Positions 34,101-46,237 of a stretch of 64,000 bases of DNA are shown here, piece by piece. Source of the DNA: Cladosporium sp. IMV 00045. Its lineage: Eukaryota > Ascomycota > Dothideomycetes > Cladosporiales > Cladosporiaceae. The position numbers were made by a program, and so were the translations under genes. Location of the stretch: the NCBI GenBank assembly GCA_001931905.2, contig MSJI02000959.1:1-64000 (forward strand), read 5' to 3'. Position 1 is the first letter of the stretch, and every line of letters begins with the position of its first letter. The notes beneath the pieces are model-generated. The model was not told where the DNA came from. It did not search any database and worked only from the letters and a program-made list of their open reading frames with translations.

Positions 34101-34547
34101 AGACGTGACGGTCGCGTGTATCCTGTCCCCACTGCCCTCACTGACCTGCTTGCACAGGCTCCTCAAGTTCTCGACATTACGCGTGTGTACGGGCAGGGCG
34201 TGAACGGGCACGTCATCGACGACGCCGTCCGGGTGCGTCCATCGCTGGAAAGCACCGAGACTGCTGTAGAGCACGTCTTCCTTGTCCGGGCCGGGCAGGT
34301 TGGAGTTGAAGGGGACGTTGAAGGAGATGTTGACGAGGTGACCGGGCATGGCGGGATTGGGGCTCATGGAAGCGCCGGGCATGGCGGTGCCGGGGCCGAT
34401 GGAGTTGCCGGGCATGGGTCGTTTGAGCGGCGGAGGGGTGACGGACATGTCCTGCTGGTGAGGTCGCGACATGCCAAAGCCCATCGAGGGCGTCATCTTC
34501 TCCCAGCCATGGCGAGCCTGGCCGGTGAAGTTTGAGATCTTGTGCAT
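31133..34547 (-). CDS. Multi-KH-domain RNA-binding protein
   Basis: Three exons on the minus strand (34547-33966, 33909-32287, 32230-31133) give 1100 residues; the introns of 56 and 56 nt fall in phase 0. At least one canonical KH motif is clear (IIGIGGQHIQRIMKKYSVFVKF), and four or five degenerate KH-like units surround it, for example ISGRHRRNIKMIESATGTAI, LLERLDKIRKIIEANGSYV and GKKNGKINKIMSQSNVQIVF. The last 250 residues are Ser/Asn/Pro/Gly-rich and disordered. Repeated KH domains point to a cytoplasmic RNA-binding protein of the vigilin/bicaudal-C type, probably in mRNA localisation or translation control. It is shorter than Scp160/vigilin, so I do not call orthology. A G-rich (GGT)n tract lies in its upstream flank. 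Confidence 0.85.
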
Positions 34548-34810
34548 GACGGGGGTTTATCTAGCGAGTGTGCATTCAGCGCCAGGCGTGCGAGACGAGA
34601 GCACGCGTGGGCAGATGAATGTGGGAGAAGCAGCAGCGAGAAAAGACGAATGGAGGGAAAAGACTCGTATAGCAGCAGAAGAGAGTGACGCGCGAAAAGA
34701 AGCCCCAGGCCTTTTGCGCGAGCAGGATGACAGAGTCGTCTGTCGGTCAATTGCAGGCGAAATGCATCGAACGCCGCGCCGGGGAGTGAGGGGGTGGGTT
34801 AGTAAAGAGA

Positions 34811-34876
34811 CGTGAGGGTGGTGGTGGTGGAAGAGAGGTGGGTGGAGAGGTGGTGGTGGTGGATGATGGAGGAGGA
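34811..34876. repeat. GGT/GTG-rich low-complexity tract
   Basis: Two clusters of GGTGGTGGTGG-like sequence lie on the plus strand. In the KH-gene transcript direction the sequence is CCACCACC. The G strand could form a G-quadruplex in principle. Confidence 0.6.
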
Positions 34877-35331
34877 CTGAAGGGTGGAGAAGTTCGACCT
34901 TCCAAGGTTCTGGCTGGGCTGCTGGGCTGGCTGGCTGTGTCTGTTCTGGCTGTTTGGCTGTGGATTGGCTCGTAGTGCAGTGCAGCAGCTAGCGGCAGCT
35001 TGGGCAGTTCCCAGAATTCACAGACAAAACAAACACGTGACTTGATCTCAGGTACAGTACTACTTTGACGAAAAGGCTATCCAGATGATCTACCAATAAA
35101 TCAATCAATACATCAATCAATCAGAAGCCTCCATCGAACACCTCGAAGCAGGAACACACACATCAACAACAACAGACAGGCAACCAGCGTGCCAGTCAGA
35201 ACAGGCACAAGCGAAAGGGCTCGCGGCTCACCCTCCCGCGGGCCGGCCACTCGAAACAGGACAACTTGACTCGTCGATTTGATTGACCTGATTGATTAAT
35301 CGATCCTCCCCTCTCCCTTGCGCAAGAGCCA

Positions 35332-35357
35332 TGTCTGATCTGTTTTAAGATCAGACA
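35332..35357. repeat. Perfect 10-bp inverted repeat with 6-nt loop
   Basis: TGTCTGATCT is followed by GTTTTA and then AGATCAGACA, its exact reverse complement. It lies about 790 bp upstream of the KH-gene ATG. It could be a palindromic factor-binding site or an RNA hairpin if transcribed. Confidence 0.75.
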
Positions 35358-36174
35358 CCTCACTACTAATGGCCCTTATTGTGTTCCCCTTGGATTTTGG
35401 TTGGCCCAGACCGGGACGTGAGAGACGATGATGACCGCCTGACCGCAGTAATGACGGTGTGTCCATCTGATCTCACTCACTGCTACTGTAACTGTAGATA
35501 CACGATTGTCAGACATACACCAGGAAACATTCGCCGCGGCTACATGCTAGGCAGTATGTAGGATATAGGCAGAGGCATGTTGTCAAGTGATGAATCGCCA
35601 AATCCCCAATGTCATCTAAAAGGGACACGACCACTCAAGGCAAACAAACAAAAATGTAATCATCAACACTCCTTCCCACCGCCCTATAATCAACAACACT
35701 CCCTCCCTCTCTCTCGAGAAGATCCTCATCCGCCCTACCCGATCGGGAACCGTTTACGCCGTTTCGATCCCACCCCCTGGGTACGAGTCCTTGCGAGCGA
35801 GTTTGATCATCCCTGGCCCTTGTGGCCTGGGCCCTTTTCGCTTGGAGGAGGCGAAGCGATAAGTGAACGATAATGAAAATCCGGCGGTTATTTGAGACAT
35901 GTGAAACGGCCTTTCATTTTTTTGGATTGTGAATCGCTTTGTGTGCGATTCGGTATTATTGGGGGATTAGAAATTGGGATTGGTAATCATAGGACACGAA
36001 TTTGAATATGTTGCTGTTTGTCTGTCTTTTTGCATTGCATCCTAGGCGAAGGTGTGACGTCCAGAAAACCTCTACAAAAGTCCCCATCTCTTCTTCCTGC
36101 GATAACAAGTGACGATCCCTACACTCTTTCAAACGTGGTCCCAAAACTACAATTCCCTCCTCATAACTTCCACC

Positions 36175-38874
36175 TCAATACCTAAACTGATTAGCCTGCC
36201 TCACCTCCCTCGGCGCGACTTCCCTCCCATACTCATCCACATATCTCACAGCAGGCTGGGGAGCGTAACTCGGCGCTCGCTGTTGCTGGTAGACAGGCGC
36301 CCCGTAGTCTGGGACAGGCATAACGCTCATCGCACGTGCTGGAGGCGCAGCTTCGTGACGGGCGTACTGCACCGGCGCAACGCTTGCTTGCCTGGGTGCG
36401 TACGTAATTTGCGACACATCTTGGCCGTCTGGGCGGACGCTGTACGCCCTCGGCGGCGGTGCGGCGTATACGGGCGACGTTGGTTCGTGGGACGGCAGAG
36501 CGATGGGTGGTGGTGGCATTTGTTCGTAATGGAGGTCGCGAGGCGCGGGTCGAGCTGATGGCGGTGGCATTTGCTCGTATTGCGGTTGTTGTTGGTAGAC
36601 TGGCGATGTCGGTGCGTGGGAGTAGCGGACGGGATCAATGGGGCGAGTGCTGTATTCGCGGACCCGATATCCATTCGAGTCAATGTACTCAACTGCCTGC
36701 TCCTGTGGTGCTTGTCGTCTAGGCGGTGGGGGTGGTGGCATAGCGGACCCAGCTGGCTCGTAGGAAGGCTGATATGCACCTAGCATTCTGCTGGGTGCGC
36801 GTTCATATCCGATTTCAGGTTCTGGCTGCCTGGCAACAGGTGCCACCGACGCCCTGGGCTGCGATGCAGGCTCCGCAGCGTAGTACTTGTTGCCGTACTG
36901 ATCAACAACAATACGTCGAGGGGGAGGCATCATGGCCGGGCTGGATTCTCTGTACTCTTGCAGGCGAATCGGCTCCTGTCGAGACTCCACTGGTGGATAG
37001 CGCGGTGCAGGAGCTTCCTCGCCGTATCTCACTTCAGGAGAGTAGGGCGCCACAGATCCTTGCCTGGGCTCTGCATACACTCTGCTATTTGATGAATATA
37101 CGGCAGCAGGTGAATATACTCTCTGGGCTGGAGAGACCGGTCGCTGTGCATAATGCATGCTTGCAACACGGCGAAGGTCTTGATTGTCTCTCTGACTTGG
37201 GCGATAGCCAGACGCAGAGCCGACCCGAACAACAGTGGGTGGCGGCATTCTAGGAGCGTACTCGTAGCGCGGCGTAGAAGCGTACACATACTGGGGCTGC
37301 GTTGGGTGTCGCGGTGAGTCCATGTCGATTTGAATCGGAGCTGCTTGATTCGTGTATCTCGGCGCATAAGGCTGTGCTTCGGGCACATTCGAAAATGGCG
37401 GAGGAGAAACAGGCTCCGGTTTGATATACGGCTCCTGGTACATGGGTGATGGTGGCGACTGCGCATTCTGCCTCTCTTGTCGTTTCTTTGAATGTTTCGT
37501 AGCCTCCTGCTCGCGCTTCCTCTTTTTGTTATTGTGGTTGTTCTTCTTTTTCTTAGAGCTAGGTCCACTGCCAGGTCCAGGAGGCGAGGCGGATGAAGGT
37601 CGTGATTGCATTTGAGCATTGCGTTGCTGTGGCTTGTTGACAATCTCCGGACGGCCATTCACCAGCTCAAGCTCAATACTAGGGCCTTTCTGAACGGCAA
37701 GAGGTGAGACGCGGTTCGGTTGGGGTGCTGCGATGTGACTGAGATGGTTGCGGAATATAGGCACTTGAGGGGAAGGCTGTGCACTTGACTGATTGTTCTG
37801 GTAGGGCGTCACCACTACGCTGTCTTGGGTGACCTCGCCAGGCTCGTACTCGGAATCATCATCATCATCATCGTCATTTGCGGCCACATCTTGCATGTCC
37901 ATTGTTGTATCGGCATCGTAAAAGCTGTCAAAGGCGGTGGGTTCGGGTGGGGAATATTCTTCATCCTCATCCTCATCATCAGCCTCATTCACACCGTCGA
38001 ACTCGGCGGGATAAGTTGTGGGACGATCTTTCGAAGGGATGCCTGCATGTGAGAGAGCTGCATCTGAGTGGACAAGCTGCTTGCCACGCGCTTTTGAAGA
38101 TGTTGGGACTCCATCGTTACGCCGATCGGGACTCTCGTAATCGGCCGTGAAGGCACCTACAGCCTGGTCAGAGCCATTACCGGACCCGGCATCTGACGAC
38201 CATTCGCTTTGCACTTGGCTGGAGTAGTAATCATTCTCATCGAACGACGTCGCAATACTTGCCGCTCGAGGTGCAGGCTTCAGGCCCGATACGGGCTTCA
38301 CTCGCATGTGTGCCTTCGCCAACGCAGAATCAATGCTGACATTGGCCGGAGCATCAGCAAGCATCTCCTTGTCACGGCCAGAGATGTGCTTGCGCTTTTC
38401 CCAATTATCGAACAAATCCCGCTCGATGCGCTGACGCTTTAATTGCCCCTCTGCTCTTACAAGACTATTCGACTTCTCCAAGAATATAGGGTCGAGTCCG
38501 GTGGAAATGGGTTTCGCATTGTAAGTTTGCGTCTTCGCAGCAGCAGTCGGCAGATTCGACCCAAGGCCAGGAAGGCCAGGAAAGGCCGGTGGAGGATTCG
38601 CTGCTTGATTAGTGCTCGCTGAAAGGCCATTTGTAAAAACATTGCTGCTCTCCTGTGGCTCAGCGCAATGGCTGGCATCTTCAGGGGACGCGGGAGCAAG
38701 GAGCGAGGCCTTGAGCGCTGCTAATGCCGCAGGCGGCAGAGTAAGAGTAGGATGCGTTCCTGCGACGACGGCATCTCGAATGTTCAAGATCCTGTTATAG
38801 AAATCGTCTTCCTCTTGCGCTGTGGGCGCGATCGGTTGCTGGGTATGCGCGAGCGCCTGCGCATCTAAAGCCAT
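36175..38874 (-). CDS. Large disordered protein of unknown function
   Basis: A single exon encodes 899 residues. I do not recognise the family. The N terminus has a helical block (DDFYNRILNIRDAVVAG), and residues about 130-180 hold the most conserved-looking stretch (IFLEKSNSLVRAEGQLKRQR, then IERDLFDNWEKRKHISGRDK). Acidic low-complexity segments follow (ADDEDEDEEYSPPEP; NDDDDDDDSEYEPGEV), then a strongly basic nuclear-localisation-like stretch near residue 450 (SSKKKKNNHNNKKRKREQE). The C-terminal 400 residues are rich in Pro, Gln, Tyr and Arg. The composition suggests a nuclear protein. The HAD hydrolase gene is divergent from it with 294 bp between. Confidence 0.75.
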   Translation of the reverse strand: MALDAQALAHTQQPIAPTAQEEDDFYNRILNIRDAVVAGTHPTLTLPPAALAALKASLLAPASPEDASHCAEPQESSNVFTNGLSASTNQAANPPPAFPGLPGLGSNLPTAAAKTQTYNAKPISTGLDPIFLEKSNSLVRAEGQLKRQRIERDLFDNWEKRKHISGRDKEMLADAPANVSIDSALAKAHMRVKPVSGLKPAPRAASIATSFDENDYYSSQVQSEWSSDAGSGNGSDQAVGAFTADYESPDRRNDGVPTSSKARGKQLVHSDAALSHAGIPSKDRPTTYPAEFDGVNEADDEDEDEEYSPPEPTAFDSFYDADTTMDMQDVAANDDDDDDDSEYEPGEVTQDSVVVTPYQNNQSSAQPSPQVPIFRNHLSHIAAPQPNRVSPLAVQKGPSIELELVNGRPEIVNKPQQRNAQMQSRPSSASPPGPGSGPSSKKKKNNHNNKKRKREQEATKHSKKRQERQNAQSPPSPMYQEPYIKPEPVSPPPFSNVPEAQPYAPRYTNQAAPIQIDMDSPRHPTQPQYVYASTPRYEYAPRMPPPTVVRVGSASGYRPSQRDNQDLRRVASMHYAQRPVSPAQRVYSPAAVYSSNSRVYAEPRQGSVAPYSPEVRYGEEAPAPRYPPVESRQEPIRLQEYRESSPAMMPPPRRIVVDQYGNKYYAAEPASQPRASVAPVARQPEPEIGYERAPSRMLGAYQPSYEPAGSAMPPPPPPRRQAPQEQAVEYIDSNGYRVREYSTRPIDPVRYSHAPTSPVYQQQPQYEQMPPPSARPAPRDLHYEQMPPPPIALPSHEPTSPVYAAPPPRAYSVRPDGQDVSQITYAPRQASVAPVQYARHEAAPPARAMSVMPVPDYGAPVYQQQRAPSYAPQPAVRYVDEYGREVAPREVRQANQFRY

Positions 38875-39168
38875 CGTAGCCTGCTGCGATACAGCAGAGA
38901 TGGGAGTTGAACGTTAATTACACGACCAGTCCACGGCGTCAAGTCTCAAGAGCACTTGTCGCGTAAGGTGAACAGAACGGCGCGCTGCAGCAAAAAGTGC
39001 GGTAAGATGCAGCTTTTGGGTTGTGGCGGGCTTCGAAAGGAAAGCGCGCGCGCAAGCAGAGCCCGTGCGGTGAGCGAATCGGAAGCGTGGATTTGTTCAC
39101 ATTCGCCGCTGTAGCTAGCGGTGGCCCTGAACGAAAGGGTGTCAAGAGTCACCACTTCGGCGAAGGCG

Positions 39169-40038
39169 ATGAGCAACTTTTTCATAAGACACCTTCCTTC
39201 CACTCTTCGTGCGTTTCGTTCGTCTCCTGCATTCCCTTTTACACGTTCATTCTCTGCGACCATGGCATCCAACGGGGCATCCATAAATGGCGTTCAGCAT
39301 GACGCTCGCAAGGTCTTCTTTTTCGATATCGACAACTGTCTCTACCCGAAATCGTATCAAATACACGACAAGATGGCCGTGCTGATCGACAACTACTTTC
39401 AAAACCATCTGTCGCTGTCCCAAGAAGATGCGACCACTCTTCATCAGCGGTACTACAAGGACTACGGCCTCGCCATCGAGGGGCTTGTTCGCCACCACAA
39501 AGTCGACCCACTCGAGTATAACGAGAAGGTCGACGATGCGTTGCCTCTGGATGATATCATCAAACCCGATCCGAAACTCCGAAAATTACTGCAGGACATA
39601 GACACCGACAAGGTCAAGCTGTGGCTATTCACCAACGCCTATGTGAATCACGCCAAGAGGGTGACTCGCCTGCTTGGTGTAGACGATCTGTTCGAAGGCA
39701 TGACTTTTTGCGACTACGCCGCGGAACGCCTCCTCTGCAAGCCCACGACGGAGATGTACAACAAGGCCATGGAAGAGGCGAACGCCACTAACATCGATCA
39801 GTGCTACTTTGTTGGTGAGTACAGCGACGTATGATCTGACCCACGCCACACAGCTCGCTAACATTGCTCAGATGACTCAGCGCTGAATGCGGCTGCTGCT
39901 ATGAAATACGGTTGGAAAACTGCGCATCTGGTCGAGCCTACTGCGAAGCCTCCTCCCCAGCCTGTCTCACAACACCAGATCAGCAACCTTGAAGAGCTGC
40001 GCAAGGTCTTCCCTGAAGTTTTCAAGACTTCATGGTGA
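39169..40038 (+). CDS. HAD hydrolase, pyrimidine 5'-nucleotidase (Sdt1/Phm8-like)
   Basis: Two exons (39169-39814, 39872-40038) give 270 residues. HAD motif I reads FFFDIDNCLY, where the two Asp are nucleophile and acid/base. Motif II is LWLFTNAYVNHA (Thr-Asn), with a Lys in CKP as motif III and VDDSALN as motif IV across the splice junction. This set is typical of fungal Sdt1/Phm8 nucleotidases, which dephosphorylate pyrimidine nucleotides such as UMP and CMP, with Phm8 also acting on lysophosphatidate. The first 30 residues (Arg/Ser/Phe-rich, ending FTRSFSAT) could be a mitochondrial leader; alternatively translation starts at the ATG at 39262, giving 239 residues. The 57-nt intron is GT-AG. 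Confidence 0.88.
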
Positions 40039-40651
40039 TATCAGCATATTAACGAAGACACGAGTGTATTTTACGAAAACTACTCAGGACCCCCTTGGCT
40101 TGTAAGATACGACCATCGCCACTGGGTTGGGGTTGAGGATAGTGCCGAGCAACGCTTTCGCGACACTATCAGGTCTAAGGACTCGATTGTAAAACCTGGG
40201 TCGATTTGCATATGGTTAAATCGAATCTTCCATGGACACAGCATTTCGTGAACCAAAGAGCATATATATCGAAGTATTGGGATGCCGTTGAGCAGCCAGC
40301 CTGGATCTGTTGAGAGGTCGGAAGCAATTCTATAAGATAGACAGCATACATGCAATAAAGCCGCTATTAATTCATCGGAAATGAAGCCTTGTCAGCTTAT
40401 CAATTAGTGAAAAGCATGCATTTTTGTCAATGTCACGAACACAATATCAGAATCCACCAGAGACATGTAAGCGGAGTGAAGCCAGAAGACGAACGCTGAG
40501 CACGGTCATGTGACCAGCCGGCGAAACGCCAAGATTTCGCCCGAATCGGTTAGCGCGGCTTCGCACAAAGCCTGACAATCAATTGCCATCGCTTCACCAG
40601 CGACCATCTCTGACGACTGCTTCACGACGACCTCCGACAAACTTAGCAAAG
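40039..40651. other. Intergenic, HAD 3' flank and ubiquitin-L40 promoter/leader
   Basis: About 600 bp with no gene. The last part is the promoter and 5' leader of ubiquitin-L40, ending at the A of the split start codon (40652). Confidence 0.5.
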
Positions 40652-41468
<817 letters not shown>

Positions 41469-42334
41469 ACGACTCGCTTTCGGCTGGTGCGGATTGGTCG
41501 ACGGAGGAAGTCGAGGATGTTTTTGGTGGATTACCACGGCATGCTCGTGTTATAAGTAGCGGGAAATGCCAATTCTGCCATGTTTGAATGCCACCAAAAA
41601 AATCATATGCTTCCCTTTTTTTTTTTTTTCTTCTTTGCCTCACTCAACCTGTCTATTCAACTTCGCGAATTCTCTCCCGCCCGCATCAGCCGGATCAGAG
41701 TGATTCCCACAACGTTCCGACACATCGCCAAGCTCGCCTGTTGAGCACCACGATGGATGGGTCAACATCCAGCTCAGATCAAATGTTGCGATTGCACAAG
41801 CATTGCTCGGGAAAATTACAGATGCTGTGCAATGCCACGGCTTTGCCATGCTATACTATAAAAGCTCACCTCAAACAGAACTCCACTCGTGGAGAACCCG
41901 CACTTGGATGAACACAATGGGACACTACCCATGGATGGCGAAGGAGAGACAAAAACACCATCGCCAACGGTGAGATGGAGAGCCTGGGCTCAGTCTACTT
42001 CTCGGCAAAGAGCTTGAATGGCGGCCACGAGAGATAGATGAGTGTTGCTATCAAACCCTTGCCTTATTTGCTTAGCCGCAACAAGTTTGAAGAAAGACCG
42101 AAATGCCATTACTGTTCTTGCCGTTACGGATTCCACTCATTTGATAGGGAAAGAGAAAGATAAGAGAGTCGGCCGTGACCTTTTTCGCTGGAATCGCCGT
42201 TTCCCACTGGAAAGGAAGTTAAACGCCCAGTAGCCTGTCCTATCCCCCCTTTCCAAGAAAAGACCTGTCCCCTCAAGACCTTCGTCCACATTACCACAGC
42301 CCTACGCATCACACAAACTCCCGTTCCCTCCACC
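41469..42334. other. Convergent 3' region
   Basis: This lies between the ubiquitin-L40 and second SDR 3' ends. It has a run of 14 T near 41616-41629 and no protein-like frame. Confidence 0.5.
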
Positions 42335-43490
42335 TCACATATACGGCTTACACTCCCTCTCGCACCACTCCCACAACTTGGCCGCCTCCCCCGCCTCCTT
42401 CAAATCGCCCCTCAAAACCCCAAACCTGCCCCAAGGCACGACATACTTGCCCTGATTCTCCTTCTTCCCCGCCTCCTCGCTCCACCCGGCAAAGAGCTCC
42501 GTGTACGCGCCAAAGACCGGCGGGTAGAGCAGGAAGGACATCATGACGCGCTCGTACGCCTTGACGTGGCGCTGCAGCTCGCTGCTCAAATTGCCCGGGT
42601 TCCAGGCGTTGCTGGCGATGCCGGCGGGCGCGCCGTGGCGGACCGCGTACTCGTGCGCCAGCAGGGCGTTGGAAGCTTTCGACTGCGCGTAGTCGGTGCG
42701 CCGGTCGCCGTGGATTTTGGGAGAGGTTTTGGTGCTGTCCGTCCAGGCTATGCCGTGCTTGGGCGCCATCATGGTCGCGAGCGAGGCGGCCCAGGTTACG
42801 CGCACGGAGCCCGCGGGGGAGGTTGAGGCGGTTTTGGCGAGGAGCGGGGTGAGCAGTTCGGTGAAGAGCCAGGGGCCGAGCACGTTGGTGCCCATTTGCA
42901 GTTCGTGGGATTGGGAGGTTACGGAGCCGGCGGGTGGGATCATGACGCCGGCGTCTGGGAGGTGGGATGTGGTTAGCTTTGGGGGTTTGGGTGGGAGGGT
43001 TGTTGAGTGAATTTTGTGATGTAATGAAATGCATGTTCGGGGTGATGGAAACGTACTGTTGGTCAACACATCGAGACGCTGCTCACGCTTCATGAAGTCC
43101 TCGACGGATTTCTTGATGGTGGTCAAGTCGGCGAGGTCGACGTGCAAGAACTCAAGGCGGCCATCGGAGTTGGGGTGGTTCTTCTTGATCTCTTCAATGG
43201 CGGTGTCGGCTTTGCCTTGGGAGCGACCGGCTAGGTAGACAGTACCATTGTGCTGGTAGAGGATGTTACAGAGCTCCTTTCCGACGCCTGGACTTGTTGT
43301 TAGTATTGCTGATGGTGGCAAGCGGCGTTGCGCGATGGCAGTAATAACCTGGGTTGGAGCACTACAACTCACCTGCGTAGCCTCCAGTGACGATGAAGAC
43401 GCGGCCGGATTGGTTCGGAAGGGTCTTTTCAGTGAGAGTCGGCTTGGGGATGAAGAAGCATTGGCGGAAGGCGTCCCAGTATGCAGACAT
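42335..43490 (-). CDS. Short-chain dehydrogenase/reductase, WWOX/retinol-dehydrogenase-like
   Basis: Three exons on the minus strand (43490-43373, 43287-43057, 42954-42335) give 322 residues. The cofactor motif spans the first junction (VTGGYAGVGKELC). Further on are AGRSQGKADTAIEEIK, the VDLADL acidic motif, NNAGVMIPP across the second junction, and YAQSKASNALLAHE with the catalytic Tyr and Lys. This is the classical SDR layout near light-dependent protochlorophyllide reductase/WWOX/retinol dehydrogenase-like members; many fungal relatives have unknown substrates. The C terminus (WGRFGVLRGDLKEA) is usual for the group. Introns of 85 and 102 nt are GT-AG. The FHA gene is divergent. Confidence 0.88.
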
Positions 43491-44596
43491 TTTGATGAAT
43501 TGTGAGGTTGATGGTTGTTTGTGAGGGAGGGATTGTTGTTGTGATGAAACAGCGGAGAATTGAATGATGAAGTACGAAACGCGCTTTTCACATGGCAAGA
43601 GGGGAATGCATCAAGGGTTTATATGGTGGTGAGACGATGACAACGACGCATGCAGGCAAACACTTGGATATCTCACCTCGCACGAGCTCAAACAGCACCC
43701 AGCACAGCTACAGCTGCATTCCTAAAAAAGGATACCACTCTGGTGTCACAAACATACATCACTTGATTAGGGGAGCCCCGGCATCGGGCGATTTTATGCA
43801 CGCAGCGTGTGTTTAAGCGCTTCTATCGGATTTAATACATGAAAGAGCGTAGTTACGACCGTCGCCGTGCAGGACGAATGTTCGTCCATTACATTGATGC
43901 CTGGAGGAGGGTCATCAGTCATCAGTCAGATGTCCAGCGTCGCCGCCGGCAACCGGTGGACTGTTCTCTCAGTGGTGCCAGCCATCTCGAGACGCGCGAG
44001 GTGAGCATGACATCAAAAACCCGCTGCTCTCACCAAGCAAGAGACGCGTTTAAGTGGGGTTCTGGAACTTTTGGCCTGCTCGAATCGAGCCATTGGTTGT
44101 AGAAAGAGAGGGAAATCAGATGCAGCCAGTTAGGAAATGCTCAAAAATAATAGATCACTGCCATGTATATGTCGAGAAAGGTAATCAAAGAAAACAACTG
44201 TTGTGAAGAGTGGCCCAACAGAGACAGTAGGGCGGATATGCAGAGGGCGGGATCTCCCACAAGTCAGTTGCGCTGGTCTATGCTCTGCGCGCCATCTACC
44301 ACACGCGAGTTGGAACGCACTGCACCCACTGCACGCTTTTACTACCACTCCCCAAGGTCTCTATCCTACGACCTCTTCCCCTGCCCGGCCTCTTCGTCCG
44401 CCTCCCACCGCGTCCGGTCATGTCCATTGCCTACTAAGACACTTCACCAGAACTGCCTGTACGCATCACGAAAGCAGGATATCAAGTCCTGCCCGCCAGA
44501 GGTGCTTAGCCGCGTCTCGCTGCACATAGCAACCACTTCAACCACTTTACGCGGCACCTGGCATTTCTCTTCGCGTCTCTGACGCCCACAATCACA
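43491..44596. other. Divergent intergenic region, SDR / FHA gene
   Basis: About 1.1 kb containing both promoters. I see only short open frames without protein-like composition. Confidence 0.5.
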
Positions 44597-46237
44597 ATGG
44601 AAGGCTCACCATTCAGAGGCAGGCCTGTCGTCAAGTCTACAGAAGCCGCAGATGCACCTTCGCGTCGCCCGTCCCTGCTGCCCGCGTTCGAACCTCTCTC
44701 CTCCTCACCCGGCCTCCCACGCCCGGCCAAACGCAAGTTCGACGACCTTGTTGAAGCAAGAAAGTTCTACCCTACACCGATTCCCACCTCTTCAACCGGC
44801 ATCCTCCAATCCTCATCGCCCGCGCGTCAGACGCGTCCCGGTCTCCAGAGGACTGTCTCCACTCTTTCCGAACGCGCTCCATTGGGCGACGTGCCAACCC
44901 TCCATATCCCCTACAATGGCGAGCCCGTTCTCATGGGCCGCTCCAGCAACTCCTCAGACTATCAGCTTCCCGGCAACCGTCACGTATCACGCGTCCATAT
45001 ACGCGCTTCCTATTCTGCTCCCGACTCTTTGTGCCCTGCTGGCAAGGTAGAAGTCGAATGCTTGGGTTGGAACGGTGCAACGGTGCATTGCCGCGGGCAG
45101 ATCGTGGATTTGGCAAAGGGCGAATGTTTCATGTCGGACAAGCCGCAAGCACAGATCATCGTTGACGTGCAGAGCACGCGTATCATGCTCGCGTGGCCCA
45201 AGGGGGCCTCGGATCCCATTTCCACCCATTCCAAGCCTTCGTGGATGGGTGGATCACCGACCAAGCGTCACCGCAGTGACGATGCAGTCGATCTCGCGTC
45301 CAGCCCGCCTCCGATGCTGCCTTCTTCACGTCAATACACGCCAGGCTCTCCGACACCAAACAACGCTGCCAACACTTTCGAAGAGACTTTCCGTGCCGAA
45401 GACTCCAAGAGCCCCGTCAGAGTTTATGAAGACCACTCCTCGGACGAGGACGCTGCTCACGAATACGACACACCAGCTCCTAGCAGTGACCCAGACCAGA
45501 CCATCCTCCAAGTCACCGACGAAACGACCCCAAAGCCACACGCTACCCAAGCACCTGAGAACGAAGATGTGTCCGAGAACGATGATGAGAACGATGATGA
45601 GAACGACGAAGAGAACGATCCGATCGTTCACTCTTTTGGTCCGTTCGGCGACAACCTTCTGTCCAAGTTCGAATCCTTCAAGTCGGTGTCTCCAGGTCTC
45701 GCACGTAAGCCATTGGGTTCAGCACTCAACTCACCTGCGAAATCCAAGCAAGCACCCGCACCCGCGCCAGCACCAATGCCGCAAGTCGACCTTGACCCAA
45801 TCCGTAACCACGTCATCAACCAACTGGCCTACTCCCGCATCCACTCCCTTCCCCTCTCCATCATCCACAGCAACCTCCCCGCCGACATGCGCGGCGCCAA
45901 GACCAAGAAGACCGGCTCTTCCTCCGACAACAAGCCCGTCATCACCACCGCCATCCTCAAGACCATCATCGACGGCGTCCCCTGCGTCGGTGAAATCAAG
46001 CGCGAAGGCAAAGACGCCGCCGGCAAATTGCTCGAGAGCGAGTTTTACTACATGCCCGAGAACGACACGGACGACATGCGTCGCGATACTGTGACCCAGA
46101 GTCTGGGCAAGACTGGCATGCGCGCTGCTCGCAAGCAGCATAAGGTGAGTCTCCTGACCTTCCCACCTATAATGATCTCAGACTGACACTCTCTTTTTCC
46201 TTCGCAGCAATACTACTGGAAGAAGCCGCGCGTGTAA
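44597..46237 (+). CDS. FHA-domain protein, Tos4/Plm2-like
   Basis: Two exons (44597-46144, 46208-46237) give 525 residues. An FHA domain covers about residues 95-205, with GRSSNSSDYQLP and RHVSRVHIRA carrying the phosphothreonine-binding Arg, Ser and His. The middle is Ser/Pro/acidic, including a 12-bp-repeat stretch that encodes ENDDENDDENDEEND. The C terminus is a conserved winged-helix-like block (VDLDPIRNHVINQLAYSRIH, TAILKTIIDGVPCVGEI, FYYMPENDTD), ending QYYWKKPRV in the last exon. Yeast Tos4 and Plm2 are SBF/MBF targets bound to chromatin that act in the G1/S and DNA-damage responses; orthology is inferred from this layout. The 63-nt intron is GT-AG, and without it the reading frame would end in a random tail. 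Confidence 0.82.

Larger units (their letters stand above)
34548..36174. other. 1.6-kb intergenic region upstream of the KH gene
   Basis: This is the promoter and probably long leader of the KH gene on the minus strand, plus the 3' flank of the next minus-strand gene. It holds GGT-rich and GGCT-rich simple repeats (about 34811-34970), AATC-type repeats (35098-35121) and a perfect inverted repeat (35332-35357). No gene is visible. Confidence 0.55.

Noticed and set aside
32512..34203. 563-codon plus-strand frame opposite the KH gene
   Set aside because: It mirrors the KH coding exons and crosses their introns; the KH frame has domain motifs and this one has none.
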